From Pseudomonadota bacterium (GTDB lineage Bacteria; Myxococcota; Polyangia; GCA-2747355; JACKDQ01): a DNA stretch of 7,116 bases. The translations under genes were made by a program, and so were the position numbers. Positions 1 through 5,934 of the stretch are shown here, piece by piece (position 1 is the first letter of the stretch; every line of letters begins with the position of its first letter). The stretch lies in the NCBI GenBank assembly GCA_030591195.1, contig JAUVBO010000126.1, positions 1 to 7,116 on the forward strand, read 5' to 3'. The notes under the pieces were generated by a model, which was not told the DNA's origin, searched no databases, and worked only from the letters and a program-made list of their open reading frames with translations.

Positions 1-80
1 AGCTCGACCTCGGCCAGTTCGAGCAGCTGCACCGCGAGATCTGCCGCTGGGTCGCCGCCCACCGATCCTGCCAGCAATGA
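1..80 (+). CDS. C-terminal end of an unidentified protein (5' part outside the window)
   Basis: The reading frame beginning at base 3 is open from the window edge to a TGA at 78-80. About 23 of its 25 sense codons end in G or C, which is the coding signature seen in every other gene here. The visible tail is 25 residues, starting L-D-L-G-Q-F and ending R-S-C-Q-Q. It looks like an amphipathic helix, but it is too short to assign to a family. Its stop codon overlaps the aroA start as ATGA, so it is very likely the preceding member of the same operon and translationally coupled to aroA. Another aromatic pathway gene, such as a prephenate dehydrogenase, is a reasonable guess from position only; nothing in these residues demonstrates it. 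Confidence 0.7.
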   Translation, partial: LDLGQFEQLHREICRWVAAHRSCQQ

Positions 81-1408
81 ACCGGAGCACCGACGAGCTG
101 CGCGCGTCGCCCGCGAGGCAGCTGGGTGGACGCCTGCGCGTTCCGGGCGACAAGTCGATCTCCCACCGCGGCCTGCTGCTCGGCGCCGTCGGCGTCGGAC
201 CGAGCCGCCTGCGGGGCTCCCTCGACGGCAACGACTGCCGGGCCACTGCCCGCTGCCTCGAGTCCCTCGGCGTGACGATCCGCCACCAGGGCTCGGAGCT
301 GATCATCGAGGGTCGAGGGCTCGCCGGCCTCGGCCCTCCCCAGCGGCCCCTCGACTGCAACCGCTCGGGCACGACGATGCGGCTGCTCTGCGGCCTGCTC
401 GCCGGCCAGCGCTTCGACAGCCGGCTGGTGGGCGATCCCCAGCTGCAGCGCCGACCGATGGCCCGGGTCGTCGAGCCGCTCGAGGCCATGGGCGCGCGGA
501 TCGACAGCGAGGCTGGCCGCGCGCCGCTCGGGGTCCACGGCGGTGTGACCCTGCGCGGCCGCCGCCACGAGCTCACCCTGAGCAGCGCCCAGGTCAAGAG
601 CGCCGTGCTGCTCGCGGGCCTCTATGCCGCCGGGACAACGCGCGTGCGCCAGCCGACGGCCTCCCGGGACCACACCGAGCGACTGCTGGCGGCGATGGGC
701 GCCACGGTCGAGGTGCTCGAAGGCGGCGCCGAGGTCTCGCTGTCCCCCGGGCCGGCGCTGCTGCCGCTGGATCTCGAGGTCCCCGGCGACTTCTCGTCGG
801 CGGCCTTTCCCCTGGTGGCCGCAACGCTCGTCGGCGGATCCGAGCTGCTGCTCGAGGGCGTGGGCGTCAACCCCACGCGCACCGGCCTGCTCGATGCGCT
901 GGCCGAGATGGGCGCGGCGGTGACACTCGAGAACCGGCGCGAGCGGAGCGGCGAGCCGCTGGCCGACATCCGGGTGCGAGCGAGCGAGCTACGCGCCACC
1001 GAGGTCGGCGGCGCCATCGTCACGCGGATGATCGACGCGCTGCCGTTCCTCGCGGTGGCCGCGCCCCAGGCCAGCGGGTCGACGGTGATCCGCGACGCCG
1101 CCGAGCTGCGGGTCAAGGAGACCGACCGCATCGCCACCACCGCCGCCTCCCTCTCGGCGCTCGGCGCTCGGGTCAGCACCCGGCCCGACGGCCTGGTGAT
1201 CGACGGCCCGACGCCGCTCCGGGGAGCCACCGTCAGCAGCGACGGCGACCACCGCCTGGCGATGGCGATCGCGGTGGCCGGACTTGTGGCCCGCGCCCCA
1301 GTGACGGTAAAGAGGGCGGGCTGCATCGCCGACTCCTTCCCCGGCTTCGTCCAGCTGATGCGAAGCGTTGGCGCACCGCTGGCAGCGCCCCAAGAGGAAT
1401 GCCCGTGA
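77..1408 (+). CDS. aroA: 3-phosphoshikimate 1-carboxyvinyltransferase (EPSP synthase)
   Basis: Cytoplasmic enzyme of shikimate step 6, joining PEP to shikimate-3-phosphate to give EPSP. At 443 aa it is slightly longer than E. coli AroA (427). Family motifs appear in order: V-P-G-D-K-S-I-S-H-R (K26, S27, R31), a GTT-M-R loop (G98, T99, R102), R-R-P-M (R126), S-A-Q-V-K-S (170-175), P-G-D-F-S-S, the aspartate D320, V-K-E-T-D-R (K347, E348, R351) and D-H-R-L-A-M (R393). These correspond to most of the known substrate contacts. Two spots differ from E. coli: the usual G-N before the glycine loop is N95-R96, and the position of E. coli K411 is D419 (A-D-S-F-P). The start ATG overlaps the upstream stop (ATGA) with no clear Shine-Dalgarno, pointing to coupled translation. 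The end overlaps the aroK-aroB start. Confidence 0.97.
   Translation: MNRSTDELRASPARQLGGRLRVPGDKSISHRGLLLGAVGVGPSRLRGSLDGNDCRATARCLESLGVTIRHQGSELIIEGRGLAGLGPPQRPLDCNRSGTTMRLLCGLLAGQRFDSRLVGDPQLQRRPMARVVEPLEAMGARIDSEAGRAPLGVHGGVTLRGRRHELTLSSAQVKSAVLLAGLYAAGTTRVRQPTASRDHTERLLAAMGATVEVLEGGAEVSLSPGPALLPLDLEVPGDFSSAAFPLVAATLVGGSELLLEGVGVNPTRTGLLDALAEMGAAVTLENRRERSGEPLADIRVRASELRATEVGGAIVTRMIDALPFLAVAAPQASGSTVIRDAAELRVKETDRIATTAASLSALGARVSTRPDGLVIDGPTPLRGATVSSDGDHRLAMAIAVAGLVARAPVTVKRAGCIADSFPGFVQLMRSVGAPLAAPQEECP
1394..1397 (+). promoter_or_regulatory. Shine-Dalgarno GAGG deciding the aroKB start
   Basis: GAGG, within AAGAGGA, lies 7 bases upstream of GTG 1405. It runs nearly into ATG 1399, which leaves no usable spacing for that codon. 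It therefore favours the GTG start, which also makes the GTGA overlap with the aroA stop. Confidence 0.6.
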
Positions 1409-3000
1409 GCAACCTGGTGCTGACCGGCTTCATGGGTGTGGGCAAGAGCACCGTCGGCGCGACGGCCGCGCGCCTGCTCGGACGCCGCCTGGTGGACACG
1501 GATCGCGAGCTCGCCGGGCGCTTCGGCGGGTCACCAGCCCAGCTGGTCGCCGAGGGCGGCGAGGCTGCCCTGCGCCGGGCCGAGGCCACCCTCTGCCAGG
1601 AGCTGCGCGCGACCGACGGCTTGGTGATCGCCACCGGCGGCGGCACGCTGGTCGACCCCGGCTGCCGCGCGGCCCTCGGCGACAACGGCGTGCTGATCTG
1701 CCTCGGCTGCTCGGTGGACGAGCTGCTGCGCCGCCTCGAGGCCAGCGGCGAGCGACCGCTGCTCGCCGGCGACGATCGTCGCGCCGCGATCGAGCGTCTG
1801 CTGGAGGCCCGAAGCGCGGCCTACGAGGCGATCCCCTGGCAGATCGACACCACCGGCCGCACGGTGGCTCAGACCGCCCGAAGCGTGGTCGGCCTCGCCC
1901 GCAGCGTGACCCTCGAGGCCCAGGCGGGCAGCGACCGCTACCCGGTCCACCTCGGCCACGGCCTGCTCGATCAGGTCGGCGCGGCCCTGCGGGCAACCGG
2001 CGCCGTGCGAGGCGCGCGCGTGGCGCTGGTCTCCAACCCGGTGGTCGCCCCGCTTCACGCCGAGCGAGCCGCGGACGCGCTGCGCGCCGCCGGCCTTCGC
2101 CCCTTCGCCTGCCTGATCCCGGACGGCGAGCAGCACAAGACCCTCGCCACGGTGGAGGGGCTCTACCGGGCGTTCCTCGCCGGCGGGCTCGAGCGCCGCG
2201 AGCTGGTGCTCGCCCTCGGCGGCGGCGTCACCGGCGACGTCGCCGGCTTCGCTGCGGCGACCTACAAGCGCGGCGTGGCCTTCGCCAACGTACCCACCTC
2301 GCTGCTGGCGATGGTCGACGCGAGCGTCGGCGGCAAGACCGGCGTCGACCTCGCCGAGGGCAAGAACCTGGTCGGGGCATTTCACCAGCCGCAGCTGGTG
2401 CTGGTCGACCCGACGTTGCTCGAGACCCTCGACCCCGCACACCTGCGAGCGGCGGTCGCCGAGATGGTCAAGCACGGGCTGCTCGGCGACCCGGGGCTCT
2501 TCGACGCGCTCGCCACGGGCAGCGTCGAGGTCGAACGCTGGTGGAGCGCCGAGGCGATGGGGCTGATCGAACGAGCGCTGCGGGTCAAGCTCGCGGTGGT
2601 CGCCATCGACCCCGAAGAGCGAGGGAGGCGGGCGACGCTCAACCTCGGCCACACGGTGGGCCACGCCCTCGAGGCGCTGGCCGGCTACGCCGGGCTGCTG
2701 CACGGCGAGGCGGTTGCCATCGGGCTCTGCGCCGCGGCCCGCATCGCCCGTGACCGTGGCATCGCGGCGCCCCAGCTGGTCGAGCGCATCGAGGCGACCC
2801 TCGGCCGCTGGGGGCTGCCGCTGCGCTGTCGGCCCCACCGGGCGGCGGCGATCGTCGGCGCCATGGCCCACGACAAGAAACGCAGCGCCGGCGCCATGCG
2901 CTGGGTGCTGCCCCGTGACGTCGGCGACGTGGTGCTCGTCGACGATGTCGCGCCTGAGGCGGTGACCGCCGCCCTGAGCCAGATCGGAGCGATCGATTGA
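1405..3000 (+). CDS. aroKB: Bifunctional shikimate kinase / 3-dehydroquinate synthase (AroK-AroB fusion)
   Basis: One 531-aa chain carries two shikimate enzymes. Residues about 1-165 are shikimate kinase (step 5, ATP-dependent phosphorylation of shikimate): Walker A G-F-M-G-V-G-K-S-T with K14, the D31-T-D33 motif, R57, the G78-G-G80 loop, lid R117 in R-P-L-L, and R136. Residues about 170-531 are dehydroquinate synthase (step 2, NAD+ and divalent metal): P-D-G-E at 239, G-G-G-V-T-G-D at 272, the expected metal ligands E353, H416 and H433, and D-K-K at 490. Both active sites look complete. I start it at GTG 1405, not ATG 1399: GAGG at 1394-1397 lies 7 bases before GTG but directly abuts the ATG, GTGA overlaps the aroA stop, and M-S-N-L-V-L fits kinase N-termini. 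Kinase-first fusions are known, for example in Thermotoga. The aroQ start overlaps its stop. Confidence 0.96.
   Translation: MSNLVLTGFMGVGKSTVGATAARLLGRRLVDTDRELAGRFGGSPAQLVAEGGEAALRRAEATLCQELRATDGLVIATGGGTLVDPGCRAALGDNGVLICLGCSVDELLRRLEASGERPLLAGDDRRAAIERLLEARSAAYEAIPWQIDTTGRTVAQTARSVVGLARSVTLEAQAGSDRYPVHLGHGLLDQVGAALRATGAVRGARVALVSNPVVAPLHAERAADALRAAGLRPFACLIPDGEQHKTLATVEGLYRAFLAGGLERRELVLALGGGVTGDVAGFAAATYKRGVAFANVPTSLLAMVDASVGGKTGVDLAEGKNLVGAFHQPQLVLVDPTLLETLDPAHLRAAVAEMVKHGLLGDPGLFDALATGSVEVERWWSAEAMGLIERALRVKLAVVAIDPEERGRRATLNLGHTVGHALEALAGYAGLLHGEAVAIGLCAAARIARDRGIAAPQLVERIEATLGRWGLPLRCRPHRAAAIVGAMAHDKKRSAGAMRWVLPRDVGDVVLVDDVAPEAVTAALSQIGAID
2986..2989 (+). promoter_or_regulatory. Shine-Dalgarno GGAG for the TTG start of aroQ
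   Basis: GGAG lies 7 bases before TTG 2997, inside the end of aroKB. It supports this rare start codon and hence an N-terminal extension of about 20 residues on AroQ. Confidence 0.55.
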
Positions 3001-3512
3001 CCAACCCGAAGACCACGTCGTCGTCGCCGTTGAACCGGACCACCGCTGACGGTCCGCAGGTGTTGCGGGTGCTGGTGCTCCACGGCCCGAACCTCAACCT
3101 GCTCGGCGAGCGCGAGCCAGCGATCTACGGCTCGACCTCGCTGGCCGAGATCGACGCGGCGCTGGTGGCCGCGGGGCGCGAAGAGGGAGCCGAGCTTCAC
3201 TGCTCTCAGTCGAACCACGAGGGCGCGCTGATCGACGCGATCCACCAGCGCCGCAAGTGGGCCGACGGGCTGCTGATCAACGGGGGGGGCTACGCCCACA
3301 CCAGCGTCGCCCTGGCTGACGCCATCGCCGCGGTGGAGCTCCCCGCCGTCGAGGTCCACCTGTCGAACACCGCCGCGCGCGAGCCCCAGCGCCACGCCTC
3401 GCACCTCACGCCGGTCTGCCTCGGTTTGGTCGCGGGCTTCGGTGCGCGGGGCTACCTGATCGCGCTGCGGGGGCTGCTCGACCACCTGCGTCAGCAGGGG
3501 GCCGTAGCATGA
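2997..3512 (+). CDS. aroQ: Type II 3-dehydroquinate dehydratase
   Basis: Cytoplasmic enzyme of shikimate step 3, dehydrating 3-dehydroquinate to 3-dehydroshikimate; members of this family form dodecamers. The 171-aa chain contains H-G-P-N-L-N-L-L-G (N32), R39 and Y44 in R-E-P-A-I-Y-G, Q-S-N-H-E-G, N95, H101, H121 in V-E-V-H-L-S-N, and R128/R132 in R-E-P-Q-R. Each sits exactly 20 positions later than its Mycobacterium tuberculosis counterpart, so the catalytic set is complete and only the N-terminus is longer. The usual N-P-G-A-Y after the active-site loop reads N-G-G-G-Y, encoded by eight consecutive G. The start is TTG, making a TTGA overlap with the aroKB stop, and GGAG lies 7 bases upstream. 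In-frame GTG 3060 or TTG 3063 would give the family's normal N-terminus but lack a good ribosome site. It overlaps aroC as ATGA. Confidence 0.95.
   Translation: MTNPKTTSSSPLNRTTADGPQVLRVLVLHGPNLNLLGEREPAIYGSTSLAEIDAALVAAGREEGAELHCSQSNHEGALIDAIHQRRKWADGLLINGGGYAHTSVALADAIAAVELPAVEVHLSNTAAREPQRHASHLTPVCLGLVAGFGARGYLIALRGLLDHLRQQGAVA
3496..3501 (+). promoter_or_regulatory. Shine-Dalgarno AGGGGG for aroC
   Basis: A purine-rich AGGGGG lies 7 bases before ATG 3509, within the end of aroQ. It would add independent initiation to the coupling expected from the ATGA overlap. Confidence 0.5.
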
Positions 3513-4591
3513 GCTCCAACTCCTTCGGCCGCTTCTTCCGCGTGACGACCTTCGGCGAGTCTCACGGGCCCGCGCTCGGCGCGGTGATCGACGGCCTGCC
3601 GCCGCGGATCCCGATCGACCTGGCGGCGATCCAGGCCCAGCTCGACCGCCGCCGCCCTGGCCGGAGCCCGCTCGCCAGCGCGCGCGCCGAGGACGACCGC
3701 GTGGAGCTGCTCGCGGGCCTGTTCGAGGGCCGCACCACCGGCGCGCCGATGGCGCTGCTGGTGCGCAACCGGGACGCCCGCCCGGGCGAGTACGACCAGC
3801 TCCGGCAGCTCCTCCGCCCGGGGCACGCCGATCTCACCTGGCAAGCCAAGTACGGCCTGCGCGACCCCCGCGGCGGGGGGCGGGCCTCGGGGCGCGAGAC
3901 GGTGGCCCGGGTGGCGGCTGGCGCCGTGGCCGCCCAGCTGCTCGCCCGCGAGGGGATCTCGATCACCGGCCATGTTGTCGCCATCGGCGAGGTGGTCGCC
4001 CGGCGCTTCGACCGCGCGACGATCGACCAAAATCCGGTCTGCTGCGCCGACGCCGACGCCGCCGAGAGGATGGCGGCGACGATCGAGGCGGCCCAGGCCG
4101 ACGGTGACTCGGTCGGCGGGCTGGTCGAGGTGCGCGCCGCGGGAGTGCCCGCCGGGCTCGGCGACCCGGTGTTCGGCAAGCTCGACGCCGAGCTCGCCGC
4201 GGCGCTGGTCAGCATCGGCGCGGTCAAGGGGGTCGAGATCGGCGACGGGTTCGCGCTAGCGCGGCTCCGTGGCAGCCAGGCCAACGACCCGCTGACGCCC
4301 GAGGGGCCCCAGAGCAACCGCGCCGGCGGGATCCTCGGTGGCATCAGCAACGGCGCTCCGCTAGTCGTCCGGCTGGCGGTCAAGCCGACGCCGACCATCG
4401 CCCGCGAGCAGCAGACGGTGACCCTCGACGGCGAGCCGACCACCGTGCGCGGCTCCGGACGCCACGATCCGTGCATCGCGCCCCGGCTGGTGCCGGTGGC
4501 CGAGGCGATGACCGCGCTGGTGCTCGCCGACGCGCTGCTGCGCCAGCGGGCGCTCGAGGCCGTCGCCCCCCCGAGCGAGGAGACGGGATGA
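3509..4591 (+). CDS. aroC: Chorismate synthase
   Basis: Enzyme of shikimate step 7: anti-1,4-elimination of phosphate from EPSP to chorismate, requiring reduced FMN. At 360 aa it has normal length. Visible signatures are F-G-R-F-F-R-V-T-T-F-G-E-S-H-G with H19, R-P-G-H-A-D with H106 (the two histidines implicated in catalysis), R-A-S-G-R-E-T, a G-G-I-L-G-G-I-S-N-G block, K-P-T-P-T-I, and R-H-D-P-C near the C-terminus. I see no missing element. The ATG overlaps the aroQ stop (ATGA) and has AGGGGG at 3496-3501, 7 bases upstream. It is the last gene of the operon: its stop lies 22 bases from the stop of a convergent gene and forms part of a hairpin. Confidence 0.97.
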   Translation: MSSNSFGRFFRVTTFGESHGPALGAVIDGLPPRIPIDLAAIQAQLDRRRPGRSPLASARAEDDRVELLAGLFEGRTTGAPMALLVRNRDARPGEYDQLRQLLRPGHADLTWQAKYGLRDPRGGGRASGRETVARVAAGAVAAQLLAREGISITGHVVAIGEVVARRFDRATIDQNPVCCADADAAERMAATIEAAQADGDSVGGLVEVRAAGVPAGLGDPVFGKLDAELAAALVSIGAVKGVEIGDGFALARLRGSQANDPLTPEGPQSNRAGGILGGISNGAPLVVRLAVKPTPTIAREQQTVTLDGEPTTVRGSGRHDPCIAPRLVPVAEAMTALVLADALLRQRALEAVAPPSEETG

Positions 4592-4616
4592 TCCACGGGC
4601 ACCCCGTTCGGGATCA
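4589..4616. terminator. Hairpin shared by the two convergent stop codons (possible bidirectional terminator)
   Basis: Outer arms TGATCC (4589-4594) and GGATCA (4611-4616) are perfect complements. Inside them ACGGG (4595-4599) pairs with CCCGT (4603-4607) around a 3-base CAC loop, leaving only TCG 4608-4610 bulged. The result is an 11-bp stem. The aroC TGA is its first three bases and the lipoprotein TGA (minus strand) is its last three. There is no T-run on either side, so it is not a classical intrinsic terminator. It could stop or pause transcription in both directions or protect 3' ends, but the sequence does not show which. Confidence 0.5.
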
Positions 4617-5831
4617 CTCGCAGGCGAAGCGCTGGTACTCGAAGCTCCAGCCGGTGGTCGCCCGGTACTGGTACCAGGTGATCAGCGCGCCGTCGCCGAC
4701 CCAGGCCACGCCCGGGTAGCCCGAGGTCGCCGCGATGTCGGTCAGCCGCAGCTCGGGGCCGATGCGGTGGCCGTCGGCATCGACCAGCTGGCCGAAGACC
4801 TCGGCGATGCCCGGGCGCTCGTCGTTGAAGACCACCAGGTAGCGCCCGGCGGCCCAGACCACCTCGGGGAAGGACGAGACCCGCGGGTCGTCGGTCAGCC
4901 GCTCGGTGACCGTCACCGCGCCCTCGCGGTCGACGTGGCCGCAGAGGATGTCGCCCTGGCCCTGGGGCCCGCCGTCGACGCTGTAGCAGATCAGCAGCGC
5001 GTCGCCGCGGGCGGCGATGTCGGGGAAGCTCGCGCGGTGCTCGTCGGACGAGACGACGATCTCACCGGGAGCTCGCTTGCTGCCCGAAGCGTCGAGCCGG
5101 GCGGCGAAGATCCGCTGCTGGCCCTCGCGCTCGTCGATCCAGGCCGCGGCATAGCCACCGCCGGGCGTGGCGACCACGTCGGCGATGGCGCTGCCACCGC
5201 TGCTGCCGGTCATCGCCGACCACGACGCGAGCTCGCTGCCATCGCTGCCAACCCGCGCGTAGCGCAGCTCGAAGCCGGCCGTTCCCGACCCGGCGGTGTA
5301 GGTCGCCAGGCACTGGTCACCCTGGCAGGCGACGCTCGGGTAGCCCCCCCCGGTGCCGATCGACGCGCCGTCGAGCGAGGCTCGCTCGGTCAGGCTCTGG
5401 CCCTCGCTGTCGACCTCGTACAGCGCCACGCCGGCCCCCTGGGTATCGTGAACCAGCACGGTGAAGCCCGCAGCGCTGGCCGCGATGTCGGGCGAGATCG
5501 CCTGCTCGGCCAGCACCCGCGGCTGGACCTTGACCGTGCCCTGGTCGTCGAGCAGGGCGAGCCAGACCCGGCGGGGAGTCAGATCCTCCCAGACCACCGC
5601 GACGCGCCCGTGGGCCCTAACCATCGCGCTGGTCAGCGAGCCGTCGGACGCCTCACCGAGCAACGACCCTCCCTTGCGCATCGGCAGCCCGCTGCAGGTG
5701 ATCGCCGGCTCGCTGTCGGCGGCCCCGGCGTCGGCCCCGCTGTCCTGGTCGTCGACGCTGCTGAAGCCCGAGCATCCGCCAGCCAGGGCAACGGCGAGCG
5801 TCCAGCACAGTCCAGCGCTTCGAAGGATCAC
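4614..5831 (-). CDS. Predicted lipoprotein with seven-repeat (beta-propeller-like) domain
   Basis: No specific family recognised. Starting at GTG 5831 the 405-aa product has a short signal: M-I-L-R, a hydrophobic stretch to residue 17, then A-G-G-C with lipid-acceptor C20. The -3 residue is Ala, which is off consensus. S21 at +2 does not match the inner-membrane retention signal, so the outer membrane is likely. A 20-residue D/S/G/A-rich linker follows. Seven similar units start near residues 66, 114, 164, 216, 269, 321 and 372, each with a pattern like P-x-I/V-A-x-x-G, a hydrophobic strand ending in an aromatic, then a strand ending in D-x-x-G. Sialidase-like or WD-like propellers look this way. 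C46 before blade one and C404 at the extreme C-terminus could lock the ring by a disulfide. No catalytic site is evident; binding or surface display is inferred. A longer frame to 5936 exists but would put a non-signal stretch before the lipobox. Confidence 0.85.
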   Translation of the reverse strand: MILRSAGLCWTLAVALAGGCSGFSSVDDQDSGADAGAADSEPAITCSGLPMRKGGSLLGEASDGSLTSAMVRAHGRVAVVWEDLTPRRVWLALLDDQGTVKVQPRVLAEQAISPDIAASAAGFTVLVHDTQGAGVALYEVDSEGQSLTERASLDGASIGTGGGYPSVACQGDQCLATYTAGSGTAGFELRYARVGSDGSELASWSAMTGSSGGSAIADVVATPGGGYAAAWIDEREGQQRIFAARLDASGSKRAPGEIVVSSDEHRASFPDIAARGDALLICYSVDGGPQGQGDILCGHVDREGAVTVTERLTDDPRVSSFPEVVWAAGRYLVVFNDERPGIAEVFGQLVDADGHRIGPELRLTDIAATSGYPGVAWVGDGALITWYQYRATTGWSFEYQRFACE

Positions 5832-5837
5832 CTTTGA

Positions 5838-5867
5838 ATTCTGGCCTGTTGCGCGCCAGCTTGTCAA
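5838..5867 (-). promoter_or_regulatory. Candidate promoter of the lipoprotein gene (TTGACA / CAGAAT)
   Basis: On the minus strand a perfect TTGACA (-35, 5867-5862) is followed after 18 bases by CAGAAT (-10, 5843-5838; four of six match TATAAT). The -10 box ends six bases before GTG 5831, so transcription would begin at or next to the start codon. The absence of a Shine-Dalgarno fits a leaderless mRNA. A sigma-70-like factor is assumed. Confidence 0.45.
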
Positions 5868-5916
5868 AGCGTGATCATCCGCCAGACCGATCCCGGGCCT
5901 GGCGCGTTGGCAACAG
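5846..5916. repeat. 14-bp interrupted inverted repeat in the divergent intergenic region
   Basis: The left arm CTGTTGCGCGCCAG (5846-5859) is matched by the right arm CTGGCGCG (5899-5906) plus CAACAG (5911-5916). All 14 positions pair, with TTGG (5907-5910) as a 4-base insertion in the right arm. The arms are 39 bases apart. The left arm falls in the -10/-35 spacer of the lipoprotein promoter. The right arm ends four bases before the Shine-Dalgarno of the gene at 5935. It could be a paired operator or, if transcribed, a leader hairpin. Confidence 0.5.
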
Positions 5917-5919
5917 ACC

Positions 5920-5925
5920 AGGAGG
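5920..5925 (+). promoter_or_regulatory. Consensus Shine-Dalgarno AGGAGG of the gene at 5935
   Basis: AGGAGG lies 9 bases before ATG 5935 and is the strongest ribosome-binding site in the window. It fixes this start and shows that this gene, unlike its two neighbours, has a conventional leader. Confidence 0.85.
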
Positions 5926-5934
5926 ACGAGAGAC

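Noticed and set aside
1399..1404. ATG 1399 as the start of aroKB.
   Set aside because: The ribosome site GAGG nearly abuts it, leaving no spacing. GTG 1405 has 7-base spacing and the same 4-base overlap style as the other junctions. ATG 1399 remains possible and would add two residues.
1531..2871. A 446-codon minus-strand frame opposite aroKB, and a 461-codon plus-strand frame at 1368-2753.
   Set aside because: Both overlap a gene with two complete enzyme active sites. Their translations are low-complexity Arg/Ala/Gly/Pro-rich or otherwise motif-free shadows of G+C-rich coding DNA.
5340..5351. A 12-base sequence (eight G then CTAC) shared between the lipoprotein gene and aroQ.
   Set aside because: Both copies encode Gly-Gly-Gly-Tyr in frame; coincidence of codon use is sufficient explanation.
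4767..5837. A long open frame on the plus strand opposite the lipoprotein gene (about 356 codons).
   Set aside because: It is a composition-driven antisense shadow. It has no recognisable motifs, lies opposite a gene with a lipobox and repeats, and lacks a Shine-Dalgarno.
5861..5890. TTGTCA (5861-5866) as a -35 box for the plus-strand gene at 5935.
   Set aside because: No acceptable -10 box lies 16-18 bases downstream. The same bases are better explained as the minus-strand TTGACA.
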